NCBI GenBank assembly: GCA_041821265.1
Contig: JBGUEQ010000010.1
Coordinates: forward strand, 1 to 64,000
Length of the DNA: 64,000 bases
Direction of reading: 5' to 3'
Source of the DNA: Lachnotalea sp041821265
GTDB lineage: Bacteria; Bacillota; Clostridia; Lachnospirales; Lachnospiraceae
Shown in pieces: positions 15,712 to 24,394 of this stretch. A model generated the notes under the pieces. It made no database searches. It was not told where the DNA came from and was given only the letters and a program-made list of their open reading frames with translations. Each line of letters starts with the position of its first letter. Within the stretch, counting starts at the first letter, position 1. The position numbers and the translations under genes were made by a program.

Positions 15712-16563
15712 TTAATTTTTGGCTCCCGTAGATGCAATTCCCTGTACATAGTATTTTTGCATACATAAAAATATGATCAAAACGGGAATTGTAATAAATG
15801 TAAGTCCTGCCATAACATTTCCATAATTTACAGGTTTAATTGCAAACAGACTATTAAGCGCCATTTGGATTGTATATTTCTTAGTGTCTGTAATAACCAT
15901 AACTGGCCAAAGAAAATCATTCCAAAACTTTATAAATGTCAAAATAGTTACTGTGCCGTATATTGGTTTTGCAAGTGGTACAATTAACTGAAAGAAAATA
16001 CGCACTCTGCTAGCCCCATCTATTTTGGCTGCCTCTTCAATAGACTCTGGTACTCCAAGAAAGTTCTGTCGGAATAAAAAGATAAATAACGGATCTGCTA
16101 ACGATGGGGCAATTAGACCCAACTTGGAATTTGTCCATCCCAATTTGTAAATAATAGAAAATTGTGACAATATTACAGTTTGTGACGGAATAATCATGAG
16201 TGCTAATAAAATACTAAAAATTAAATCTCTCTTTGGAAATTTAATTCTTGCAAATGCATAGCCTGCCATAGAGTTAATCGTCATTCCTAAAACAATAATA
16301 ATGGCAATATAAAAAAACGAATTAAGTGCTGCTCCAATGAGCGGTATCTTTGCTAATACTTCCTGGTAATTGAAAAAAGGATTTTTATTAAATGATGTAA
16401 CCGTAAATGCTCTTAATCCATTAATATCTTTAAAAATTTGTGCATCGTTTTTAAATGAAGATGCTATCATCCATATTAACGGAAACACAAAGACCAGCGC
16501 GAGTACTGTCATAAATAAAACAAATATTACTTTTTTAATTATAATGCTATTTTTTTTCTTCAT
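15712..16563 (-). CDS. Carbohydrate ABC transporter permease, MalG type
   Basis: A 283-residue inner component of a CUT1-type sugar importer, with about six membrane helices and the cytoplasmic EAA loop (EEAAKIDGASRVRIFFQLI) that contacts the ATPase. The C-terminus ends QKYYVQGIASTGAKN, as usual for MalG-type subunits. AGGAGG precedes the ATG and the gene starts 9 nt after the partner permease. The ATPase is not in this locus, so a shared MsmK-type ATPase encoded elsewhere is expected. Confidence 0.92.
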   Translation of the reverse strand: MKKKNSIIIKKVIFVLFMTVLALVFVFPLIWMIASSFKNDAQIFKDINGLRAFTVTSFNKNPFFNYQEVLAKIPLIGAALNSFFYIAIIIVLGMTINSMAGYAFARIKFPKRDLIFSILLALMIIPSQTVILSQFSIIYKLGWTNSKLGLIAPSLADPLFIFLFRQNFLGVPESIEEAAKIDGASRVRIFFQLIVPLAKPIYGTVTILTFIKFWNDFLWPVMVITDTKKYTIQMALNSLFAIKPVNYGNVMAGLTFITIPVLIIFLCMQKYYVQGIASTGAKN

Positions 16564-16572
16564 GATGCCCTC

Positions 16573-17469
16573 CTAGTCTTCATTGTTTTTAGATGTTAAC
16601 TGTTTCTGTATCATTACAATAATCAGTACCATAAATGTGAATACAACTGCCATTGCCGAACCATAACCTACATTTCTAAATTTATATCCGGTTTGATAAA
16701 GTTGATAAACAATGGTTACTGTTGAATTTTGTGGACCGCCTTGTGTCAACATCATTGGTTGAATAATTAATTGAAACGCACTAATTACAATAGATAATGT
16801 AATAAATACAGAAATATTTTTAAGACCGGGCAGTGTAACACTTCTAAATAGCTGAAGTTTATTGGCTCCATCAACTCGGGCTGCCTCATACAGATGATTC
16901 GGAATATCCTGCAAACCAGCTAAAAATATCATCATTTGAAATCCACATCCCTGCCAAGCTGACATTATTACAATACATGCCATTGCCTGCTTGGTACTTG
17001 TCAGAAATGGCTGTGCACTGATTCCAAACATACCTAGCATTGCGTTTAGTAATCCATTATTTGGATTATAGATGTAGTACCATAGGATAGATACCACTAC
17101 CAATGACAAAACAGTCGGTGCGAAAAAGGCTAATCTAAAAATAGAAATACCTATCATTTTTCTATTAATTAAAAGTGCTAATCCTAAAGCAGCACACACC
17201 TGCAATGGTACAACCGAAACTACAAATATAAATGTATTTAAAACACTTTTTAAAAATACTTTGTCATGAAACAATTTAATAAAATTTTTAAACCCAATAA
17301 ATGTTTTTTCATCTGGTTTCAAAATATTATAATCCATAAAACTATAAGATACCGACAAACCAAACGGTATAATTAAAAATACAAATAAAAGAATGAGGGC
17401 AGGTGCCACAAAAGCAATCCCTGTGGCACTCTCCTTATTTATTCTTCTTTTTGCTATTTGCTTATTCAT
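16573..17469 (-). CDS. Carbohydrate ABC transporter permease, MalF type
   Basis: A 298-residue sugar importer permease with six predicted helices and the EAA loop (YEAARVDGANKLQLFRSVT). The start ATG 17469 has GGAGGG 7 nt upstream; ATG 17484 would place that ribosome site inside the gene and is rejected. It lies between the solute-binding protein and the MalG-type permease in a sucrose/fructan operon. Confidence 0.92.
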   Translation of the reverse strand: MNKQIAKRRINKESATGIAFVAPALILLFVFLIIPFGLSVSYSFMDYNILKPDEKTFIGFKNFIKLFHDKVFLKSVLNTFIFVVSVVPLQVCAALGLALLINRKMIGISIFRLAFFAPTVLSLVVVSILWYYIYNPNNGLLNAMLGMFGISAQPFLTSTKQAMACIVIMSAWQGCGFQMMIFLAGLQDIPNHLYEAARVDGANKLQLFRSVTLPGLKNISVFITLSIVISAFQLIIQPMMLTQGGPQNSTVTIVYQLYQTGYKFRNVGYGSAMAVVFTFMVLIIVMIQKQLTSKNNED

Positions 17470-17500
17470 AAAATAGCCCTCCATCCATTCAGTCTACAGC

Positions 17501-18799
17501 TTACTTCTCAACTTGGAAATTATACTGTTCTACTGCATCATCTAATGCTTGTTTTACATCCATTCCACTAGCAACATTTGCAACCGCCTTTGCAAATTTA
17601 TCTGAAAGGATTGGGTAGTTAACAGCGATTGGTCTTGCAATTGCTGAATTCGCCATCTGATAACTAAATACATCTAATGGAGCCTCCTGAAATGCATCAA
17701 TTTTTGCAAAAGAAGATTGTCTTGCTGGTGGCATTGAAATTGCATCGTACATTTTTACACAACTTTCTGTAGCGGTGAGCCATTTAACAACTTCTGCTGC
17801 TGCTGCTCTACTTTCTTCTGGGCAATCCTTTGAAACTCCATAGGTCCAAGAACCGCATGGTGATGCTGCTGTTGCTCCATCTGCCTTAATTGGATATGGC
17901 ATAGTCCCCCATTTAATTTCTGGATAGTCATTTAATGTAGCAATTTCCCAAGGACCAGAAAAAGTCATTGCTGATGAACCTTTTTCAAAAGTATAATCTT
18001 CCGGTGTTGCACTTACCAAACCGCCATCTATTAAATTTTTAATAAATGTTAACGCATCCACTGTTGCCTGACCATTTAAATAACCATCTACAGTTTCTTC
18101 TCCATCAGCTGATACAATGCTGCCATCTCCTGATTGAATCAATGGAAGATATGCATAGGTAAGCCATTCGCCTATATCATTCAAACCAAGATTTGCACCA
18201 AATACACTATCAGTTTTCAATTTCTTACATGCCTCAGTGAATTCATCCCATGTCCAAGGGTCTTCTACTGTAGCTGGAGTAATGCCTGCTGCTGCAAACA
18301 TATCTACGTTATAATAGATACATACCGATGAATCAAAAGTCCCTAATGTATATAGTTCGTCATTATATGTACCCTGCTGAATGATGTCCTTGTTGAAATC
18401 TGCCAATTCCGTGTCATCCAAATATTCTCCAATTGGAACAATCGTTCCTGCATCAGCATTTGCTGCTACCGTAGGTCCATCAATCGTAAATACATCTGGC
18501 ATGTCAGCGTTGGTAATAGCTGCATTTATTTTGTCATCATAACCACCTGCGTCTCCAGTTCTTGCAATACCAGTTAACTGCACTTCAATTTCACCTTTGT
18601 GCTGCTCATTAAATTCTTTTACCAGTTCATCATAAACTTTTCCTTCTGGTGTATCGTTTGTTTGATGTACCCACAGTTGTATTACAGTTGCCCCATCTTT
18701 TGTTGTTGTCACTTCTTTTTCTTTGGAACCACACCCCGTAAATAATGTTGCTGCCATGATACCCGTCAGCATTGTTGCAATTACTCTTTTCACTCTCAT
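17501..18799 (-). CDS. Sugar ABC transporter substrate-binding lipoprotein
   Basis: A 432-residue extracellular solute-binding protein of family 1. The signal peptide ends in a lipobox, LFTGC, with the lipidated Cys at about residue 23, followed by a GSKEKEV linker. The rest is a two-lobed binding fold with W/Y/D-rich sugar-contact segments (TIDGP, FSGPWEIA, PCGSWTYGVS). First gene of the operon, preceded by a palindromic LacI-type site. The substrate is inferred to be sucrose or fructo-oligosaccharide from the GH32 neighbour. Confidence 0.92.
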   Translation of the reverse strand: MRVKRVIATMLTGIMAATLFTGCGSKEKEVTTTKDGATVIQLWVHQTNDTPEGKVYDELVKEFNEQHKGEIEVQLTGIARTGDAGGYDDKINAAITNADMPDVFTIDGPTVAANADAGTIVPIGEYLDDTELADFNKDIIQQGTYNDELYTLGTFDSSVCIYYNVDMFAAAGITPATVEDPWTWDEFTEACKKLKTDSVFGANLGLNDIGEWLTYAYLPLIQSGDGSIVSADGEETVDGYLNGQATVDALTFIKNLIDGGLVSATPEDYTFEKGSSAMTFSGPWEIATLNDYPEIKWGTMPYPIKADGATAASPCGSWTYGVSKDCPEESRAAAAEVVKWLTATESCVKMYDAISMPPARQSSFAKIDAFQEAPLDVFSYQMANSAIARPIAVNYPILSDKFAKAVANVASGMDVKQALDDAVEQYNFQVEK

Positions 18800-18843
18800 A
18801 ATCCTTCTCCTTTTCCCTTTGTGAATATTGTGTATAATTCTGT

Positions 18844-18853
18844 ATACGTATTC
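18844..18853 (-). promoter_or_regulatory. Putative LacI-family operator upstream of the sugar importer
   Basis: The palindrome ATACGTAT (18844-18851) within TATACGTATTC lies about 45 bp upstream of the binding-protein start. The same core, AATACGTATT, is in front of the neighbouring lacI-type gene, so both are probable targets of that regulator. Confidence 0.55.
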
Positions 18854-18869
18854 ACATTATTTATAAATG

Positions 18870-18893
18870 AAGGTACCATTTTAGTGGTGCCTT
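18870..18893 (-). terminator. Hairpin after the LacI-type regulator gene
   Basis: A 9-bp stem with one mismatch (AAGGTACCA / TGGTGCCTT) lies 11 nt after the regulator stop. It has no strong U-tract, so it may be a weak terminator. Confidence 0.45.
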
Positions 18894-18903
18894 TATTTCG
18901 TTC

Positions 18904-19908
18904 TCAATATGATACTTTCTTTTTTTTCTTTACCGTGCTTGCCCTAGTAATAAGACGAGTATCTAATTGATATCTTACACATTGTTCCTGATTTTCTTTT
19001 CGTATTAATTCAACAATACGTTCCATTCCCAGTTTTCCTATTTCTTCAATAGGCTGTGCTACACTAGTAAGTGCTGGTGATGCAATCTTGCATATAAATG
19101 TATTATCAAAACCTACCAATGCAACATCCTGTGGAATGTTTACGTTTAATTCTTTTAAAACTTCGAGTACCTTGAGTGCTTGAACATCATTATTTGCAAA
19201 TATACCAATTCCATCCGATTGTTCTTCTTCCTCTAGACGTTCTAATAAAATATCTTTTAAGTTAATATCTGGCTTATCTATAATTGGGAAATAATGTTCA
19301 TTTATATTTATGTCCTTTTTTCGAAGTTCATTTACAAAACCTTTTTCTTTTTCATCTCTATCTCCACCTACGAAGATAAAACTATCAAATCCCATACCAA
19401 GTAAATGATTTGCAACTTTTGCTCCAGCTTCAAAATGGGATATGTATACAGAATCTATTGTTTTTAGATCCATAGTTACCGAGACCATAGGAATCTCAAT
19501 TTGTTTCAGTTCTTCTATATAAGATTCTTCCTCAGATGCAGGTACTAAAAGAACACCATCTGCACGGTACCTTTTTAGAATATCCAAATATTTTTTTTCT
19601 CTCTTGGTATCATAGTTTGTGTTAAAAAGCATCAAAGTATAGCCTCGTTGTGCTGCCTCTGACTCAATTACTTTAACAAGTTCAGCAAAGAACGGATTAC
19701 TAATATCTGTCACAACCATCCCTAGAAGGAACGTCTGGTTTCCAACGAGGCTCTGCGCCATAATATTTGGTTGATAGTTATGTTCACTTGCACACTCTAA
19801 CACTCTTCTCTTTACTTCAGTATTGACTGAAGTATTTCCATTTAAAACTCTTGAAACAGTTGCCTGTGAAACTCCAGTCAATTTTGCAATTTCTGTCATT
19901 GTAATCAT
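18904..19908 (-). CDS. LacI-family transcriptional regulator
   Basis: A 334-residue repressor: N-terminal helix-turn-helix (TEIAKLTGVSQATVSRVLNG, residues about 4-24), hinge helix region, and a periplasmic-binding-protein-like effector domain from about residue 60. AAGGAG precedes the ATG. It is encoded immediately upstream of the sugar importer and GH32 genes on the same strand. A palindrome, AATACGTATT, lies about 27 bp upstream of its own start and again upstream of the importer, suggesting autoregulation and control of the operon by a sucrose- or fructan-derived ligand (inference). Confidence 0.92.
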   Translation of the reverse strand: MITMTEIAKLTGVSQATVSRVLNGNTSVNTEVKRRVLECASEHNYQPNIMAQSLVGNQTFLLGMVVTDISNPFFAELVKVIESEAAQRGYTLMLFNTNYDTKREKKYLDILKRYRADGVLLVPASEEESYIEELKQIEIPMVSVTMDLKTIDSVYISHFEAGAKVANHLLGMGFDSFIFVGGDRDEKEKGFVNELRKKDININEHYFPIIDKPDINLKDILLERLEEEEQSDGIGIFANNDVQALKVLEVLKELNVNIPQDVALVGFDNTFICKIASPALTSVAQPIEEIGKLGMERIVELIRKENQEQCVRYQLDTRLITRASTVKKKKKVSY

Positions 19909-19934
19909 TTGGAATCTCCTTGTGAATTATTAAA

Positions 19935-19944
19935 AATACGTATT
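19935..19944 (-). promoter_or_regulatory. Putative operator upstream of the LacI-type gene
   Basis: A perfect 10-bp palindrome, AATACGTATT, 27 bp before the regulator start. It shares its core with the site at 18844-18853. Confidence 0.55.
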
Positions 19945-20092
19945 CTTAATTCTGAATATACAATACCATAGAAAGTACGTTTCGTAAATAGTAAATAATT
20001 ATTTCTCTGATTTTGCAATCCATTTTATATAAAAGAGGAGTTTCTTATAATACCACCACCTAAATTTAATACTTTTTGAAATTTGCATATGA

Positions 20093-20173
20093 GAAGGTTT
20101 TGAAGCTTATGAGCTTGCAGGAGCACTTGAGGGTTGGAAAGGAATGAACCTTCCTATTGAAACATTAAAATAG
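20093..20173 (+). pseudogene. Rhodanese-like domain C-terminal remnant
   Basis: About 26 codons after a TGA read EGFEAYELAGALEGWKGMNL and end ...ETLK. This matches the end of rhodanese domains (GxxVYNLxGGxxAWKxxGLPVE). The active-site loop and everything before it are missing and there is no start codon. It is an isolated relic between the LacI-type gene and the amidase gene. Confidence 0.55.
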
Positions 20174-20195
20174 AAATAATATCTGATATATAAAA

Positions 20196-21119
20196 CTATC
20201 TACGTACTCTGTCTTTGTTGTAGTATGGTTCACTCGCATATGGTTTAAGTAAAATATCATATGTGTCTGGTCTCCTATCTTTCAGCGTTGGCCATATCAT
20301 TCTTGTTTTTTTGCACTCGTTTAAATCGATATCTGTAACTAGAACCTCATCTTCCTTATCATTTGCCATATTCACTATGTGGCCCCATGGATCAATTACA
20401 AGACTGGATCCCATATACATTTGATCTTCTTCGAGTCCGACTCTATTACATACTGCAACCCATACACCATTCACAATGGCATTAGCTTTCTGCATGGTTG
20501 TAACAGCTTCGTATTGAGTTCCTCCTACAACAAAATCTGAAGGTGGGAGAACGCCATCCTCAACCAAAACTTCAACAGTTGGTACCAGAATAATATCTGC
20601 TCCTCTTAGCACCAATGCTCGTACGGCTTCTGGGAACCAGCTGTCATAGCATATTGCAATGCCAACGTTTCCAGCATTTGTTTCATAAACTGGATATATA
20701 GTATTGCCAGGTCCATAATAATATTTTTCATTATAACCTTCATTTTCGTAGGTATGAACCATTCTTGTGACACCTAGAAGAGTACCATCTGAATCTATGC
20801 AAACAGCACTGTCATAATATTCACAAATATTACCTTCTTCAAACAAGCTTGCTACAATAACAATATTTGTTTCTTTTGCTTTCCTACATAGAAAATCTGT
20901 AATTTGACCTGGTATTTTCTGTGCAGATTCAAATTTTGTAGGGTCATGAGCATATTTAGGGAAAAACTGCTCAAATCCTACTTCTGGAAATAGTATAAGT
21001 TCGGCACCTCTAGCGGCTGCTTCATCTATCTGTTCCGCCGCTTTTTTTAAATTTTCCTCAATTGATGGTGTGGCACTTAATTGTCCCATTGCAATACGAG
21101 TTTTCATTTTATGCGTCAT
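20196..21119 (-). CDS. Carbon-nitrogen hydrolase (nitrilase superfamily)
   Basis: A 307-residue member of the nitrilase/amidase superfamily, hydrolysing an amide or carbamoyl bond of unknown substrate. The Glu of the catalytic triad is E46 (LILFPE) and the nucleophile is C157 (AICYDSW). The expected Lys of the RKxH block is not there: the aligned segment reads TRMVHTYENEGYNEKYYY, with Met at the Lys position, although K132 lies a few residues on. AAGGAGG precedes ATG 21119. A second superfamily member is encoded 2 kb upstream on the same strand, near an M24 peptidase and a PucR regulator, suggesting joint catabolism of an amide-containing nitrogen source. Confidence 0.87.
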   Translation of the reverse strand: MTHKMKTRIAMGQLSATPSIEENLKKAAEQIDEAAARGAELILFPEVGFEQFFPKYAHDPTKFESAQKIPGQITDFLCRKAKETNIVIVASLFEEGNICEYYDSAVCIDSDGTLLGVTRMVHTYENEGYNEKYYYGPGNTIYPVYETNAGNVGIAICYDSWFPEAVRALVLRGADIILVPTVEVLVEDGVLPPSDFVVGGTQYEAVTTMQKANAIVNGVWVAVCNRVGLEEDQMYMGSSLVIDPWGHIVNMANDKEDEVLVTDIDLNECKKTRMIWPTLKDRRPDTYDILLKPYASEPYYNKDRVRR

Positions 21120-21285
21120 AATTCTTCCTCCTTAAAAATTATTGATGATTTCTATAAATCTCTTTTCTGCACGTCTCATGTCTACTTGAATATATATTAC
21201 TCTAAGTATATATTTCTTTATTGTATCTTCTTAGACATTTTCTACGTTAGAAACATAATACCCTCATACCCAAATGATTTTGTAC

Positions 21286-21327
21286 AAAAATGGTCTCCTT
21301 TGTGGTCTAACAAAGGAGACCATTTTT
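21286..21327. terminator. Strong terminator upstream of the amidase gene
   Basis: A perfect 17-bp stem (AAAAATGGTCTCCTTTG / complement) with an 8-nt loop and A/T edges. It lies 155 nt after the DUF454 gene and probably ends that transcript. The rest of the 363-nt gap shows no gene. Confidence 0.8.
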
Positions 21328-21482
21328 GAATTTTGAGATTATTTTACATGAAATTATAAATTTCTTCACTAAATGCCAACTTAATCATTCATGATAGATC
21401 ATACTGTGTAACTTTTCAAACTAAAAATACTAAATCAAGTGCCTGAACTTTCATCTCTGATTCTTATTTTTGAGCCCCTTAT

Positions 21483-21866
21483 TTAGAATTTTTCTAATTT
21501 ATTCTCAGTAACCCTTGTTTTAAAGAGAAGAAGATGTACGGTCACGCCTATACCGACAAATGTCAGAAGAATCTTAAGCCATAATTTTTGTGTTACAAAT
21601 ATTGAAATAAGCAACAGAACCCACACTATCACTATAGCAATAGCCTTTCTTGCAAGAGTGATGCCCTGCTTTGTCCTCCACCCTTCAATATAAGGTCCGA
21701 AAATTCTATTTGACTCCAAACGTTTATATAGTTTGGGATCTGCGACTGAAAAGCATGACGCTGCTAAAATTACAAGTGGTGTAGTAGGAAGGATAGGCAA
21801 AAATATTCCCAGAGTCGCTATTCCTAGCAGGAGCCATCCAGATAGAAATAATAGCTTTTTTTTCAT
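21483..21866 (-). CDS. DUF454 (YbaN-like) membrane protein
   Basis: A 127-residue small membrane protein of the DUF454/YbaN family, whose function is not known. It has an N-terminal hydrophobic hairpin containing the family motif GIFLPILPTTPLVILAASCF, a loop with FGPYIEGWR, and two more helices at the C-terminus. I start at ATG 21866, with GGAG 6 nt upstream; a TTG at 21896 would add ten residues without a ribosome site. It follows the M24 gene by about 95 nt. Confidence 0.83.
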   Translation of the reverse strand: MKKKLLFLSGWLLLGIATLGIFLPILPTTPLVILAASCFSVADPKLYKRLESNRIFGPYIEGWRTKQGITLARKAIAIVIVWVLLLISIFVTQKLWLKILLTFVGIGVTVHLLLFKTRVTENKLEKF

Positions 21867-21960
21867 TCTTGTCTCCATTCTTTTAACTTCGCTCAAGGTA
21901 CATACATAGTAGGCGTTAAAATGGTGTACCCATCATCATTTTTGTTTCACTTCATATAAA

Positions 21961-23098
21961 CTAAATTCGAATTAACTCTCTAGGATATTTGGTTAACAAC
22001 TCAGGTTTATCATCGGTAATCAATATTGCATCTTCAAATCTCGGAGCCCCCACCCCTGGCACAAATGGAGGAATTTCAATAAGAGCCCAAACTGTATTTT
22101 TTTCCATTTTACGTTCATCACCTTTAGCAATAAATGGGCTGTCAAAAGCTTGAGGCCCATTCCCTAAGCCCAAACCATGACCGATTAGTCCACCAAAATG
22201 ATATTTTTTGTAGTCACCAAATCCTTCTAAAGTAGCAATTTGAACATCACTAATACTAACTCCAGACCTCATTACTTCAATAGCCGCGGTTTGTCCATTT
22301 AGAACTGCTTGTGTTGCCATTTCTTCCTCTTTCGTGATTTTTCCAAGTGCTATTGTTCTACATAAATCTGAATGATACCCCTCAATAACCGCACCGAGGT
22401 CAATTGTTATCAGTCCATTGTTCTCAATCTTATCTTTTGGTGAAAACGGATGGGCGTGATTTAGAAGCTCACCATAGGCAACAAGTGTAGGATGAGCACC
22501 GATCCAAGATCCCGCACCATGTTTTTTCATAACATATTCTGCCTCAGCTATAATGTCAAAACCTGTAACTCCAGGCTTAATCGCTCTAATAGCAGCTTCC
22601 ATCGCAAGATCTGTCACCTTAGCAGCTTTACGCAGTTTCTCTATCTCGTCAGGTGTTTTAACCATTCGAAGATCGTCAATCCAACTGTAAAGAAAAATCT
22701 CTTTTGCTTCTGGAAATGTTGAATTTGGTAAGGATTCTTGAAGCATTTCAAATTGCCCTATCGGCATCCAATCTCTTTCAACCCCGAACTTTCCATCCAC
22801 GATTCCTAATTTATCAAGAACCTTTGCAACATGATCATGTATTGTTCCTGCAGCCATAGCATATGGAAAAACCTTCATATCAGTTTTCTTTTTTGTATAT
22901 TGAATATCCGTCCACAATGTAATTAATACCGGTTCTCCTTCTTTTGGAATTACTACACAAGCAGCTGCTGTATCCTCATGACCAACCCCGGTGTAATAAA
23001 TGATATTATTTCGGCTTGTAAAGCAATAACCCGTCAAGTTCATACTCTTTCATTTTCATTCTTGCCTTGTCGATTCTTTTTTGGTATACTTCGTTCAT
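21961..23098 (-). pseudogene. M24 family peptidase (Xaa-Pro dipeptidase-like), frameshifted
   Basis: The family metallopeptidase (pita-bread fold; cleaves X-Pro bonds or related amides) is split by one extra A. ATG 23098, with AGGAGG 10 nt upstream, encodes MNEVYQKRIDKARMK...DGLLLYKP and then stops at TAA in CCGAAATAATATC. Removing one A of AAA gives KPNNIIYYTG and joins the 360-residue remainder exactly. All five metal ligands survive in that part: D and D in TIDLG...HSDLCR, H in IGHGLG, E in IEIPP, and E in RFEDA. A shorter protein could start at ATG 23043 but would lack the first helix. Sequencing error is possible. Confidence 0.75.
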
Positions 23099-23160
23099 TT
23101 CTTTCATTCCTCCTAATTTTTTGATTTAATTGTTCCTGGTAACATTTATAATAATATGTA

Positions 23161-24060
23161 TTATAAACTAGAATAAAGTTGTTTATATAAATCCGGTCTA
23201 AAATCCGGTGTATCAGTAATAGCATTCTTTTGAAAAATATCACGTTTACTTAATGAAAGGTCAATTTCTGCAAAAAACAATCCCTCATTAACATTTCTAT
23301 CGTCTCCGCAATATACTTTAAGATTATTTTCTTTAAATTCAGTTTCTTTGGGACCTATTACCATACTTCCTCCACCAAAATAATTGAAATGGTCATAGCC
23401 ACACAAGTTTGAGCTTGCTATATATATTGAGTTTGCTAAAACACCATATTCCAACATTGTTGTATAGCTTTTTAGAAAAGCATCCTTGCTGCCTTCAAGA
23501 TTAATTTCCTCCGCAAGTGCAGTAAGATTTAAATAAAGACGAGAACCTTTTGCAACATAATAACGCATAAGTTCCGGAAACTGATAAGTATCATAACAAA
23601 TACCCACGGAGATTAATCCCCACTTCGTATCGATCATAAAGGGAGTTGTTCCTTTTAGGCACCAAGTATTTTCTTTATCAAATGGATGAATTTTTCTGTA
23701 TGCTCCAACCGTTCCATTTGGTTCTGTAATAATTGCCGAGTTATATAAATTGCCATTGTCGTCTTTTTCTGACATTCCAAATATAATATATATTTCATAA
23801 GATTGTGCTATTTTTTTAATTCTATTTACAGATTCCCCATCAAGCTTTTCTGAATGTTTTATTTTTTCCTCCATTAAAATATTTTCATTAATAAAATAAT
23901 CATATCCCATAAGGCATGTTTCTGGAAATAGAATCAGATCCACGTTTTTCTTGGCAGCCTCTATTGAAATTTTTTCAATTTTGGTTAAATTATGTTCTTT
24001 ATCGCCATTTCTTACATTAAAATTAACTACTCCAATTGTTATCTTGTCTGGATTACTCAA
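23161..24060 (-). CDS. Carbon-nitrogen hydrolase (nitrilase superfamily), second copy
   Basis: A 299-residue nitrilase-superfamily enzyme with a complete catalytic triad: E47 (LILFPE), K123 (AYRKIHPF) and C155 (GICYDTY). The start is TTG 24060 with GGGAGG about 6 nt upstream. It is clearly diverged from the copy at 20196-21119. It is followed by the M24 gene and preceded by the divergent-spaced PucR gene on the same strand. The substrate cannot be read; amide, N-carbamoyl and pyroglutamyl-type compounds are all possible. Confidence 0.88.
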   Translation of the reverse strand: MSNPDKITIGVVNFNVRNGDKEHNLTKIEKISIEAAKKNVDLILFPETCLMGYDYFINENILMEEKIKHSEKLDGESVNRIKKIAQSYEIYIIFGMSEKDDNGNLYNSAIITEPNGTVGAYRKIHPFDKENTWCLKGTTPFMIDTKWGLISVGICYDTYQFPELMRYYVAKGSRLYLNLTALAEEINLEGSKDAFLKSYTTMLEYGVLANSIYIASSNLCGYDHFNYFGGGSMVIGPKETEFKENNLKVYCGDDRNVNEGLFFAEIDLSLSKRDIFQKNAITDTPDFRPDLYKQLYSSL

Positions 24061-24231
24061 ACTATACCTCCCTAAGTGAATTTAATCTACATTTAAATAT
24101 ACATTCTATGTCATTGACAAAAAAACCAAACTCTGTCCTTCATTCTAATTTATAATCCCCTACATTTCGTTGTAAATACACGTGATTAGACTTTTACCTA
24201 TTAGATTAGAGCAATACCTTATATAACAAAA

Positions 24232-24303
24232 AAAGAGCACGCCAATTATTTTCAGCATACTCCTTTGTATTACTAACTAAAGCACTGCAATATTGTGCTC
24301 TTT
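24232..24303 (-). terminator. Putative terminator after the PucR-type gene
   Basis: AAAGAGCAC and GTGCTCTTT pair across a 54-nt loop region, and on the minus strand the second arm runs into seven U residues. The long loop lowers confidence. No gene is seen in the rest of the 334-nt gap. Confidence 0.5.
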
Positions 24304-24394
24304 CTAACTTTTATTATAATCATTGACAGATCTCAAAACAATATTCATTCATATCAAAAATAACACATATTTTTGTTCACACTGCACAATTGAT

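Noticed and set aside
19971..19984. GAAAGTACGTTTCG as a catabolite (cre) site before the LacI-type gene
   Set aside because: It departs from the cre pattern at the centre and is not a true palindrome.
23040..23243. 67-codon minus-strand frame across the M24 - nitrilase gap
   Set aside because: It is out of frame with the M24 head (MNEVYQKRIDKARMK), which explains the same DNA better.
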